A stretch of DNA of 64,000 nucleotides from Ailanthus altissimus (taxonomy: Eukaryota > Streptophyta > Magnoliopsida > Sapindales > Simaroubaceae), in assembly GCA_946807835.1 (NCBI GenBank), contig OX327710.1, positions 18,402,501 through 18,466,500 on the forward strand, in the 5' to 3' direction. Made by a program: the position numbers and the translations under genes. Shown piece by piece: positions 23,260 to 35,025 of this stretch; the stretch's first letter is position 1, and each line of letters begins with the position of its first letter. Below the pieces are notes generated by a model. That model had not been told where the DNA came from. It ran no database searches and worked only from the letters and a program-made list of their open reading frames with translations.

Positions 23260-25303
23260 TGTTAGTGTCAGTGCTTACGTGCCATCCCTGAATGTACATA
23301 TACTTGTGTATTTATACAAGTGTACATTTCCATTAAATCGCTAAAATTAATTTATATGGTACTATGCATGTAATGTTACAGATATTGTAGATCTGAAGGA
23401 GTTCGGATCAGATCTAAAGAGTTTGGATAAGGGCTCATAGTTAACTATACTGAGATATAATTACTAAATGTTAGTACAGTTAAGTGTTAGCTGGTTATAA
23501 TACTCAACAAATTCAAGAGTTGGAGCCTTGTCTGTAATGGGACATAGACCTGGGAATATACTAGTAACTGTATAGTTGCAAGAGTTGCAATCGGGTGCCA
23601 GAAAATGCAAGTTGCGCAAGTATGTTCTCGAATAATTGTCCCTGATCTATTTTTGTCGATGCGGATCTGTCGGTGGATACCTTTATATATAGATCATCAT
23701 ATGTGATACCTATAGGGTATAGATGGTCATTCCTAGCCGACTGTGAACTTAGAGCTCGTATTGACATATGGGTATCTAGTTAGGACTGGATATGGGATAG
23801 ACTCACAAGGGCCTTCGATAGACATCTTATGTAAGCTGTCAACGGAGGGTCCTCTCGAGTTGAGTAGTATACGTGGTCCTTTGACCTCAGTGCCACGGTG
23901 GGCTTGTAAGTGATCCACCATACTTTAGTTTCACGCATGTCACAGACCTTTCATGGTTTGACCATTGGGTATGGTCCGATGCTTATGAAGTTTGGTGCAT
24001 ATAGATATAGGATCTGCTAGCTCCCATAGGGAGTTTAATATCCAGATGCTTCGAGATTGTAGCTCAGAAAGTCTTGTGGCCACAAGCAATCATCTCTGGA
24101 AAGAGTTCCGTCAGGATAGAACAAAATGGCAAAAGAGTTTGTGTATAATGTTCAGTGAGATACAAGTCTAGAGATAGGACATGGATGAGCACAAGGGAAT
24201 TTGACGGTGATAATCTATATTCCCGCACATCAGGGATATCATGACGGAAGGACTATACGTATGCGTTGTAACCTCAACTTATATAGTTTAACACGCTGAT
24301 TTGTATATCCGTGACGTATGCGTAGGGCATTGCTCACGGACTTATAGAATAGTTTCATTTGACAAATCAGGCGTAGGACCTAAGGAGTCTCATGATATGG
24401 AGTGTACTCGTTGTGCACTAGGGCAGCATGCTGAATTGAATTGTTTAATCCAATAATATTTAGCACTACCACGGGAATACGTGCGTGTCTGTATTTAAGT
24501 GTTAAATACAATAATTAGTCAATAATTGTTATTTACTAGTTGTACTATGACACGTGACATATTATGGACTCTCAGTTGAGTTTACTCAAGTATGGGATTT
24601 GGTGGAACCCATTAAGGGGTTAACTTGGTAATTATTCATGAGGGGTAAAATGGTTATTTCTCAGTTTGATTATTTAATAGTTAAATAATCAAAATATTTT
24701 TCTTTTTATATTATATATATTATTATATAATATAGATTATTATATTATTATTTATATATTATATTATATATATATATATATAAGAAAAAGAATGAGAGGC
24801 TGAGAAGAATTTTGGCCAAACAGTCAAGAGAGAGAAGAAAGAGAAAGAAGAAAGAAGAAAAAAAAAGAGGGAAAATGAAATCGTTTCATTTTCTCTACGC
24901 TTCTAATTGGAGCAATTGTGAATTGCTTCAAATTCTTCATTTCTTATCCTTTTGAAGAAAAGGATATAAACTTTCTCCTAACCATTTTAGGGATTAAGAG
25001 TTAATCATAGGCTGAATACCAGGCTTCTGTTCTAGCTCACCAAACCCATCGTGTTGGTGACTAGAACTGCACGCGAGTTGGTCTCCATACGGAATTCAGA
25101 AAAATACGTGTATAACGTTACACGTTATGGTGAGTTCTCTAACCATTCTAATATATTAATGTGATTAATATATTTATTTATTGTGTTTATTGTTTATTTC
25201 ATGCTTCTGTTGGACTTAAATTCGTATATAATACGTATTTAGGCAATAGACATAATAGCACATGCATACACCTACGTGGCCTAGATTAGATCCTCCGCCA
25301 ACA
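23260..25303 (+). mobile_element. Solo LTR, 2.04 kb, TSD CTTAA
   Basis: Starts TGTTAGTGTC and ends CTCCGCCAACA, flanked by perfect CTTAA at 23,255-23,259 and 25,304-25,308. It has no internal coding region. Orientation is inferred from a TA-rich TATA-like block (24,716-24,782) followed by a purine-rich leader (24,783-24,880). It is inserted in the repetitive block just described. The family is related to the LTR-like sequence at 19,320-20,722. Copy B ends before this point, so it is unknown whether the insertion is shared. Confidence 0.8.
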
Positions 25304-25308
25304 CTTAA

Positions 25309-25475
25309 TTCTTTATCGAAGCTAAGCATGTGGGCACTCCTTGAGGCTAACCAAGTACTCCATTCTTTGTACACTATTAGTTATTATTCGTATGTTTTAT
25401 TTTTTGATCATAGGATACGGACTTCCACTTGAACAAAAGAATAAAGCAATACACTCGAACTTTATGTGGTCAGAG
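25309..25475. other. Continuation of repetitive block
   Basis: Sequence resumes after the solo LTR with the same style as before it (GAGGCTAACCAAGTACTCC) and passes into the 72-bp minisatellite. No gene. Confidence 0.5.
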
Positions 25476-25760
25476 ATCGCACTCGCAAAGACCTTATGAG
25501 GCAGAAAACTCCATAGGTGGATGAGATCCTAAGTAGGGGATCGCACAGGAAGAAAAAAAAAGACATTGTGTGGCAGAGAACTCCATAAATGGATGGCATC
25601 ATATGCAGGGAATCCCTTAACAAGAGCAAAGGAGACCTTGTGTAATAGAGAACCCCATAGGTGGATGATATCCTATATAGGGGATACCTACATAAAGAGT
25701 AAAAGAGATCCTGTATAATAGAGAACCTTATAGTTTGATGATATTGTATGCAAGGGATTT
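25476..25760 (+). repeat. 72-bp minisatellite, left part (about 4 units)
   Basis: Four units of about 72 bp with a consensus around GACCTTGTGTGGCAGAGAAC then CCCATAGGTGGATGAGATCC, each ending in an A/G-rich spacer. The array stops abruptly at the ATACA target duplication of the nested element and resumes at 28,630. Confidence 0.85.
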
Positions 25761-25765
25761 ATACA

Positions 25766-27239
25766 TGATGCGATATTTCTATATCTTATAATTGAGTGCA
25801 AGTATACATTATTGTATGCAAGTAATAAAGGTATTTAATAAGTTGGATGTTGAACCCACAAGGATAATTTCTACATTTTAATCAAGTACTAAAATTATGT
25901 CTTTTTATTAATTATTCAGAAAAATAAAAATCTAAGAATGAATGTAGAAAATATATAAGTAAAAACACAATGCAAAGAGAATTAGGTAATAGTAATATAG
26001 AGAAAACCTACGATTAAAACTATCTCTCAATATGCTTTCTAATGATTAATCTCTAATATTTAACTCACTTACTCTTTATTATTGATCAAGACGCTAATGT
26101 ATTCATAAGCCTCTTCCAAGGTCATCCAAGTGTACCTTAATTTACCAAATACCTATATTCCTATGGTACTTGTAATAAGTTAAAATTCATTAAAATTAGG
26201 TTTTATTGATCTAAATGCCAATTAGGTATATTCTTATCCTAAATTGAAACTTGCATATGCAACATTGAATGTTGCTCTACAATCATGCATTAAATTACCT
26301 AGGTCTGAATATTATGATTCCTCTTCCGAGTTTATCAAAATATTACCAATTCATTCACCATAGATTACCAGATATATTGAAGTATAAAGAACAAGTAGTT
26401 TAAATAATAAAGAACTTAGTTTATTAAGTATTAAAAAGATATGTCAATTAAGCGCATATATTGAATTCAAGTATTAACCTTAGAAAATAAGTTTAGTTTA
26501 TGGCTATAAGAGAACAACAGTAAAAAGAATAATAAATTATAATACAATCAATAGCAAATCGATATAGACGTCGAATTGCTTTAATTACGCTGCTTAGGAA
26601 ATTCTTAATGCCAAAGAATGCCTTAAATTTCTCTCTAAGGTTGCTTCAATTAATCTTCAATTGCTCTCTAAGGCTTTTGCTCTGGATTCTTGATGTTCTT
26701 GAATGTGTCTTAGGCTTATTTTTTGTCGTGTGGCCTTTTATAGAGATTGATATGAGCTTGAAAATCTCAATTATCGTCGGACTAGGACTCGCACTACCGC
26801 TGGAACGCTGAATGTTGTCGCTGGGGCATTGTGTGTAATAAGCTTAACCGCTGGAGTGGTGGAGTATTGGCACTGAGGCGCTGTCTTGTCGTTGACGCGA
26901 TAACGATATGGCGCTGGAATGCTAGCCGGTTACTGGTGCGATGAAGGTTTGGTGCTGGGGCGCCAGTCGTGACTTCAACAAGTCATTTTTTCTGATTTTC
27001 TTATTTCGATCACTATTCTTGCACTGAGGCGAAAATCCTTGTGGCGTTGGGGCGATGACTCATATTTTAAAAACTTTGCATTTTAGTCCCTATTTTTGCT
27101 CCTTTTGCATCATTTCTTTAAATTTTGTTCAAGTCCTTATAAATAACAATAATGCACATAAATAGTCATCTATTCTCATAAAATAATAATATATCAAAAT
27201 AAAAATATGAGAAAATATATGACAAATTTGCTCTTATTA
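25766..27239 (-). repeat. 3' LTR of nested element
   Basis: 1,474 bp. Its last 100 bases (27,135-27,239) repeat at 28,520-28,624 with few changes (ATAAATAACAATAATGCAC in both). The middle part (26,800-27,060) is unusually GC-rich for the window, with repeated GGCGCTG-like words. Confidence 0.75.
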
Positions 27240-28519
27240 AATTCCCCCAAACTTAAACACTTGCTTGTCCTCAAGCTATAAAATGAAACTAAGAGAGAAA
27301 CAAAGGGTTATAATTGACTCATTTAACAAATAAAGAAAATAAAACAAAATATGCTAGACTAGTAAGATGATCAAAATCATTGTCTCAAAGGCTTAATGAA
27401 CTGAACTCTCCACTAATGTAGAAAATCATATGTCTAGGGATCTATTTAGGACTTTACTTAGCTTGTAACGTAGGACTAAGGTCAAGGTGAGATAAAAGGA
27501 TAAATAATTTAGGTTCAAGTTACACCATGAACACTTAGACCTTACCTAGAAACCTCTTGAAATATTTTTTTTTTGTATTATCTCTTTCCCTAAACTTATT
27601 GTATTTCCCATCCTTCTTTTTAACATTTATTTTTTAAAGAATTTCTTATTTTTCTTAAGCTAGGGTATTTTTCCCTCTTTTTTTTATTTTTATTTTATTT
27701 CTTTCTTCTTCTCTTTTTCTCTTTGAATACCCCTAAACTTAGATTGACAAATACCACCCAAACTTATTTTTATTTCTAAGCAACTACAAGGTTTATGGTG
27801 TTACAGGTAAATTTCTGTATAAGTAAACTTTAAGTCTATACACTTGTATTGTGGTTAAACCAAAGAATAGGTAATAAGGTTCAAAATAGGGTACTAGGGA
27901 TAAATATACAATAAAAGGTAGGTTAAAAAGGCTCAATCGGTCCAAAGATGGCCTAATGTCAGTTTTTTATTCATGTGTTTCCTAAGATTTCACCTCAAGT
28001 GGTAATTAAAGACAAGTTCTAGAATATCAGACTTTCGAGACTGTGGTGTACTCCCTAAAACATAAGTATCTCTAAGTAATAGTTATAACTATTCATGCTT
28101 ATAAAGTACTCAAAAAGAATGGTGATTATAAATAAGGTCGAACTTGTTTATAAGCTTAGATAACTAAAATTGTCTCAAGTATCTATCATTCCTTGGGGAT
28201 TTACAAAAAAAAAAAAAAATCAGCCATGTATTTTTTTTTCTTATCATAGACCAATGATCATCTTAATAAAATCTAATTAAAAAAACTAATTAACTAAAAA
28301 AAATTTAACCCACAAAAACAACCACTCAAATTATACAGCAAAACAAACACAAGAAAATGTTTCTCACCCCCAAACTTAATTTAGACATTGTCCTCAATGT
28401 CGAAAAATAAAGAAATGAAAGTAAGAGACTTCCCTATTCAAATTAATATTAATAATACTACTTATCTTGGGTTGCCTCCCAAGTAGCGCTTGATTTAACG
28501 TCATCGGCTTGATGGGGCT

Positions 28520-28624
28520 CCCTATAAATAACAATAATGCACATAAATAGCTACCTATTCTCATAAAATAATAAAATATCAAAATAAAAATAAGAGAAAA
28601 TATATGACAAATTTGCCTTTATCA
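28520..28624 (-). repeat. 5' LTR remnant of nested element
   Basis: About 105 bp matching the corresponding end of the left LTR. The rest of this LTR, the primer site and the gag-pol region are missing, which indicates a large internal deletion. Confidence 0.7.
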
Positions 28625-28629
28625 ATACA

Positions 28630-29170
28630 GAAAAAGAAAAGGAGACCTTGTATGGCAGAGAACCCTATAAGTGGATGATATCCTATGTGAAAATTTCCCA
28701 TAAAAAGAGTAAAAAAAGATCTTGTGTGGTAGAGAACCCTATAGGTGGATGAGACACTATATGGGGGATTCCCATAGGAAGAGAAAAATGAGTCTTTGTG
28801 TGGTAGAGAACCCCATAGGTGGATGAAATCATATAAGAGGGATTCCAATGAGACAATTAAAGAAGACTTACATAAGGAAAAGAACCTCATAAATGGATAA
28901 GATCCTACGCATGAGATTCCCTAGATGATTGAAGAAAACTTTGTAAGGCAGAGAACCCCATAGGTATATGAGATTCTATGTGAGGGATTCTTATAAGACG
29001 ATTATAGAAAACCTCGGATGCGAAAAACCCTATGGGTCGATAAGATTTTATGCATAAAATTCCCACGAGATGGTTAAAGGAGACCTTATGAGGAAAAGAA
29101 CCCTATAAAAAGATTCAAGCCCTCGCGTCAAAATTCTCATAAGATTTAAGACCTTGTGTGAAGGTGCCAA
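28630..29170 (+). repeat. 72-bp minisatellite, right part (about 7 units)
   Basis: Continues the array interrupted at 25,760. Units again carry AGAGAACCC(C/T)ATAGGTGGAT and a TCCCATA-type tail, and become more divergent towards 29,170. The antisense open frame of 103 codons here (28,579-28,890) is a by-product of the repeat. Confidence 0.8.
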
Positions 29171-29469
29171 ATTCCCTATAAATTTGAAATTCATCAAGAC
29201 CTTACTCCACTATCAGTTGGAATTGACTAATGTAAGAATTTTATGTATGATAAAATAACTCTACACCCTAGCACGAGTAGTAATCGCATGGATTTAAAGC
29301 ATCGCCAGATTTTATTTTTTTATTGAAAACCAGAACCCCTGAGACTAATAGAGGCACTTAGCATTTAAAACCCAGGCCCTCGGGTTATAACAAGAGCACT
29401 TGTCATTAGCAAACCCAATGTTCTCACTGTTCAAACATCCCAAGTTAAACCCAAAATATAAGGGGTGAA
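29171..29469. other. Non-coding interior of LTR element
   Basis: No gene. GATAAAATAACTCTACACCC at about 29,249 has a near match at 30,551-30,572. Just before 29,470 there is a purine-rich AATATAAGGGGTGAAT that could be a polypurine tract. Confidence 0.35.
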
Positions 29470-30096
29470 TCTGTCATGAGAACAATTATAAAATTTTAAG
29501 TATCAATAAGTTCATATTGAAGACTGATTGACCCTTGTTACCCCTTAAATTTTAGGATCAACCTCAATCCTAAAAAATGGACCTTTATTAAAATTAAGGA
29601 AGAGTTATGAGATTAATAAGGGGAGTTTTCACCCCTTAAATCAAGGAATTAAAGAAGGGAATTATTACTCCCATAATTACCTTAAATTAATAGCATTAGT
29701 AAAAATTATGATCCCTTAAATGAAGGAACTGAATAACATGTTTAATGAACTCAACTTTACTATAATTGTAAAAAATGAGGATATTCAAAGAGATTACGAA
29801 AATAAGGGCAATGTTTCTCTCAACTAGAGGTTGCACTACGTAACATTTTTTGTATTTCTATTCTCATTATATTTTCTTTTGTATTGGCCATGGTGCTTCA
29901 TACTTCTGTTGTAAATACTTTATCAGTAGTGCATGTAAATGAGTCTAAAACTCGGTAAAATAGATGTAAACTTGAATTGGGCTAAACAACAATATATCGA
30001 TGTCCATTCTTCTCTCTTTATCTTTATATTTTTATCTCTATTATAAAATTCCTAATAAATAAAATAAATGTAATTCGTTGACTTGAGAGATGTCCA
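29470..30096 (+). repeat. 3' LTR-like end of the non-coding LTR element
   Basis: Aligns with about 21,180-21,720 over its right two-thirds, in the same orientation. A start at TGTCATGAG, after the possible polypurine tract, and an end at GTCCA near 30,096 are proposed. Divergence from the left copy is high, well above that between copies A and B, so the parent element would be old. Confidence 0.4.
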
Positions 30097-30647
30097 AATT
30101 TTTGGGTTAATAATTTCCTTTATAATTCTTTAATTTATCTCATCTCATAAATTGAATTGAGCTAAATATTCAACAAATATTATTTTATAATTATACTATT
30201 CAGTAAAGTGAGAGTGTTGGTGGGCTTCTGGGGCCTAAGGTAAAAACTACCATCTTGCAAACTAAATCAAAGCATTACTCTACTGAACTTATTGTTATGT
30301 TACCTTGTACTGTAAAACAATTTTTTTTAATTATTAGTAAATGTAATATCATTGAATGACATCATATATATCACATTTTAAAATTTTAATATAAACCAAG
30401 ACTGATTATTAAGATATTATACAAATATTTCAACTAAAAATTGCTTGAACCTACAATTTTTACAAAAAAAGATAAAACAAACCTATTACGAAGACCATTT
30501 CACAATTAAAATCCCTTGCCTTATTAAAAATGGGAGTTCTACCGTTATAGGATAAAATAACTCTATACACCTTCGTGCAGGGGAAAAATTATAAAAAAAT
30601 GTAAATACATTCACCATAGTTTCATTGCATTCATACCAGCATTATCA
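30097..30647. other. AT-rich intergenic spacer
   Basis: No gene, repeat or splice structure recognised. The junction between duplication copies may lie here or anywhere between 23,223 and 30,871. Confidence 0.5.
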
Positions 30648-33473
30648 TGCCCCAGACCCAAAAGATCTGACATACGACATCACTTACATTCATTTAATAT
30701 ATGTGCACTCATAAATAATATTACACAAAATTTCAAACTTTAATTCAACATAAGAATCCTTAGCAAGTTGCTAGTAAGTTCAACACTAAAATCAACCCAT
30801 AACCTAACATATAAATATAAACTTCTATTGATAATATTTAAACATTCATTTCAATTTCTTTCAGAATTATAACAATTGAATTATGATTGTGACAATTAAT
30901 AAACTAGAGATACGCAGAGTTTTCTCAGAGATTAACACTCTACTACGTCACTAGTAGCAACTTTATTATCCGAAGCCCAGAATATATTCATTATAAATTC
31001 TTACTTAAAATCAACCAATAATCACACTTGGTGAAACTTAAAACAAATCCAACCACACACAATAAATTAATACATAAGCATTTATTCAATAGGGACAAAT
31101 CAAATATCTTATCCCACGTGTCCCCAAATGAAACACTCAGTAACCTAGCAACTTAGGGAACCCAAGGAGCAACAGAAGCCTTGCCAAATCCGCTAAGCAC
31201 AAATGTACTTTATTTACCTGAAATCAGCATAAACTATAATGAGTATAAAACTCAGTAAGCATACTAGTTTTTCATATATCAAATACAAATACATATATGT
31301 ACACAATGCATACGTATAATATGCTGTGATAAATCAAAATCATAATCTTATCAAATCACATGTCATGTAAGCGCTTACACATTCTTTCAAAACATATAAT
31401 AGGAATATCATCACTTAACTACTACTTAGTAGGACTTACATATCACATATCACATAATGAGCCAAATATCACTTGTAGGTGACATACCGTATGAGAGGAA
31501 TAGTACAAGTGAGGTTTGAATTACATATATATAATGCTCATGCCTGAAGGTAAGAGCCAAACCCCCATCCTGATCATCGGTGAGTCTTCTCACATGCACC
31601 AATACGCCACCACACGAATGTGATGACTCAAACTTCCTTTGGGTACCAATAGGATCCTCTCTACATACGGAACATATAACATATACCAATTTCGAAGGAA
31701 AGGCCACACATAAAGACTCCACAAATCACATAAGGTGCCTACTAAGTCAATAGTCAGTTCAAGTATCCTCAAAACACAAAATATTTCTCATGGACATATT
31801 ACACTTCAAAAGCTTTCTTTGTTAAACACATTTCATTTTGAAAACTCACTTTTAAAAAGACATATATGTCATGTATGTCTATGTCACATTCATAAACACA
31901 TGTCTTCATATTTCGTATCAAAATATACTTTGATACATATTCCTAACCACATTTATAAAATCATATATAACAATTACTATGTTTATTGTGATTTCAGTAA
32001 AAAGTCTAGTATACTTACCTCTTAGCACTTTCGGGTACAAGGCTTAATTCTCCTTAACCTATCAATGGAGATTAATCCTTTCATAAGCCTCACAATTCAC
32101 ACAAAACACTTTAAATAGCTTAAAACATTATACATATTGCACTTATCACATCGAATTGGTCTAATTACTTGGTTTCTCAAAACCTGTCATTCTGACCACT
32201 TACAATTAACAAAATTTTCTTATACATCAAATGATGTCCAATTACTCCAAAATTAGAATATATCATTTTTAACTCATATATCCTTCTTATATATGAATAT
32301 TATATCATAATTTCTACACAATCCATTCCATAAACACCATCGAATCCAAACTACTAACCTAACAGGATCAAGATACTTACTGAACAGTATTCAATCTCAT
32401 AATTTTATAAAATCATATACTAACTAAAAAATTATAAAAATATCACAGAAATACTCTTGACACATATTTTAATCCATGATAAATATTTTACTTCAAAATC
32501 ACTGTCAAAAGTATTTTAAAACTATTTTATTCTATAGCTTTAAAAATCTGTTAATCAAATACTGTAATAAGCTGACTCTCTTTAGAAAATCATAACAATT
32601 TAACCACATTGACCTAAATTCTAAATTCTAAGTATACCATATTAGACATATAAAATTATCATATTTCATAAATATGTAATTTTTGAAGATCATTAAGTAG
32701 ATCAGAAATTGTTTGTCACTATATCATACTGTTAACACAATAAATTTCTAGAATTTTAGGGTCATTTTGGTAAATTCACTACAAATTTAATTTTTAGAAT
32801 TTTTAATCGATTCAAAGTCTTGGATGATTCTAAATATATATAATTTCATATACTCAAAAATTAAAACCAGAATCGAATCATAAAAATTTATAAAATTCCT
32901 GGATCAAGAGATTATCAAGTAAAAATTATACAATTCATCATGATTTATCAAGCTATCTACATAGATCATCATCAATTCTCACAATATCTTACGAAATACA
33001 CATCAAATCCTCAATTATACATATTTTTAAAAATCAAAACTTAAAGGAATTAACTTAATTAACACCAATAAATTGAGAAATAGTTGTGATATACCTTTTA
33101 AAATCTAAAATTCTAATTTCTTCTTCTTTTTCTTCTCTTTCTCTCCCCTCTATTTCTCTCTTCTCTCTCTCTAAAGGGATAGCTCGACCCAAAACTGAGT
33201 AAATTAGAGTTTCAAAAGTGTATTTTTATACTACGAGGCTAATTTTTAGTATTTATAAATTTACCCCTAAAACTTTTAAAGTATTACAATTTGATCCCTA
33301 AAATAAATCTAAAGTCTTGCAAATAAACCCAATACTAATAGTATGTCCTTAACCTATACAAACACTACTAATAACAATACATAAATCAAGTATCCTCCAC
33401 ATATAAATAAAATATGTATATTTATATATATATAAATACTTATTTTTACTGATTGTAAATACTGGTTACTACA
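30648..33473 (-). repeat. Large solo-LTR-like sequence, 2.8 kb (copy B)
   Basis: On the minus strand it would begin TGTAGTAACC and end GGGTCTGGGGCA. These are the same style of ends as the gypsy LTR at 44,165-45,640, which begins TGTAACAC and ends GGGTCCTGTCA. No coding region. A clean five-base target duplication is not seen. AGCATTATC (30,638-30,646) and AGCATAATC (33,474-33,482) flank it with one mismatch. Copy A retains only the part equivalent to 30,872-32,312. Confidence 0.45.
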
Positions 33474-34165
33474 AGCATAATCTAACACCATTAAAAAAAA
33501 TCGATGAATCTCAAATGGCCAGTGGTAGATGTAGGGCGGCTAAAAATTAAGTTTCTATATGGCAGTGACATCTCGGTCTAACCAATGGTGGCTGATCGAA
33601 ACTCAGCTGAAGCCCACAAGATCTTGACAAACACTAGTGAAAGTATGGTGGGACACAGCTTGGCGGGCCACATGTAGGAGAAGATTGGATTTTCTTGGAG
33701 GGGTCGAGACTCACGAAGATCAATGTCTTGGCGAAGGATAACGACACCACAAATGGACGTAATGTCGACAAATCCATGACTGTTGAGACAAAGCGAAAAA
33801 TAAAGGCAAAGAAATAAACAAAAAAAAAATAAATGAAAAAAAAAAAAAAGAGAGAATACAATGGAGAGGAAGGGGTTGTATTTTACTTCCACTGGAGAGG
33901 ACTTTAGGCGACGACGCTAAGTTTTCCAGCTTTAGTTTTAGAGAAAAGATTAAAAGAGAGAGAATGCCTTTTAAGAAAAATAATGCTTGTTAAAGAATTG
34001 CAAAACAAGGTATATATAGACTTTAGACAATTGGTTTTGTAGACAATTTCTCGATTGCAAAAAAGGTCACCCTTTTTTTTCCCTTTTGAAAATACAAAAA
34101 GAGGTTTTGAAATGGACAAACATTGTCAATTTGTCATCTAAATGTCAAATCGAGCACATCTAGAA
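33474..34165. other. Sequence present only in copy B
   Basis: Part of the 1,853-bp segment deleted from copy A. It holds an A-rich tract (33,820-33,850) and mid-GC sequence. The minus-strand open frames are hydrophobic and phenylalanine-rich because of the A tract, and I do not support them as genes. Confidence 0.4.
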
Positions 34166-34365
34166 ATCATGATTAAGTAACAAATGCCAATAAGAATATT
34201 TCGGCTTCTGATAATAATTAACGAGAAAACCTTGCATTACATCGATAATAAAATGATGAGTGATCATTCAGGTTCAATAATCAAACACTAAAAGAAAGAA
34301 TATAGTAGAACTCTATTGTGATCAAATGCCATACTAATCGTATTAACTTTAAGTTCAATAAGTTG

Positions 34366-34809
34366 TGTTAAAATTACAACATCAAATTAAATTAATTACA
34401 ACACCAAGCCCAAGATTAAGCCCAAATATTTACAAGCTCAATTCTTGAAGTTTCTAGATTATGTAAGATATTAATAATTAAGGAGATAAGTATTATAAAT
34501 TTGTGTGGTTAATAAATTTTTACATTATTTTATTTATATGGTTTTGATTTGTTGAAACTAAGTATAAATACCCCCCTCCCTCATTTGGTTTTGCAAGTAA
34601 GAAAGTTAAGAATAAAGAGTTGATTAAGTATTTGATCAATTGTTGAGAGTTTAGTGTATTAGAGAGTTGAGCAAATAATAAGCTCAACAAAGAGTGTGTG
34701 AGTGTTGTGTTGTAAGTGTGAGAGAGTAAGAGTTCTAAAATTTGTATTGTAAATTTTAAGTTTGTTGTATTAATAAAAGTGTTCCATTTGTGCTCTATTA
34801 TTCTCAACA
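34366..34809 (+). repeat. 5' LTR of copia element (copy B)
   Basis: 444 bp from TGTTAAAATT to TTCTCAACA, with a TATA-like AAGTATAAATACCCCCC at about 34,559. Confidence 0.9.
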
Positions 34810-34811
34810 AT

Positions 34812-34823
34812 TGGTATCAGAGT
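34812..34823 (+). other. Primer binding site, tRNA-iMet type (copy B copia)
   Basis: TGGTATCAGAGT two bases after the 5' LTR, identical to the copy A site. Confidence 0.85.
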
Positions 34824-35025
34824 AGGACTGTCTGAGACTACTTAAGTTGTAGAATTTCTAAGAATTCTGAGTATGCTATGTTGTTGCAGCTTTGACTAAT
34901 CTTCCACATCAGAAAGGGATTTTAGAAATTGTGAGCTAGTGAGCTTCTGTGTGTCGTGAGTAATCTGTGACTCTGTAAGTTTGTTGACAAAACTTGTTTG
35001 GTATTACTAAGGTACTACCAATACG

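Larger units (their letters stand above)
25766..28624 (-). mobile_element. Internally deleted LTR element nested in the minisatellite, TSD ATACA
   Basis: 2,859 bp bounded on the plus strand by TG (TGATGCGATATTTC) and CA (TTTATCA), with perfect ATACA at 25,761-25,765 and 28,625-28,629. The left LTR is 25,766-27,239. The right LTR survives only as about 105 bp (28,520-28,624). A purine tract on the minus strand (TTTGGGGGAATT, 27,240-27,253) adjoins the left LTR, so the element runs on the minus strand. The 1.28-kb interior has no reverse transcriptase. Motifs such as CTTGTCCTCAAG and GGGTTGCCTCCCAAGTAGCG recall gypsy Tat/Athila-type elements, but lineage is a guess. Confidence 0.8.

Noticed and set aside
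28579..28890. 103-residue minus-strand open frame
   Set aside because: Antisense reading of the 72-bp minisatellite; repeating peptide pattern follows the DNA repeat.
25476..29170. Array of about 72-bp units resembling a CRISPR array
   Set aside because: Units are contiguous and degenerate without unique spacers, in a plant nuclear context and inside repeat sequence.
33578..33892. Hydrophobic 104-residue minus-strand open frame
   Set aside because: Phenylalanine runs come from an A-rich tract; no family resemblance and not present in copy A.
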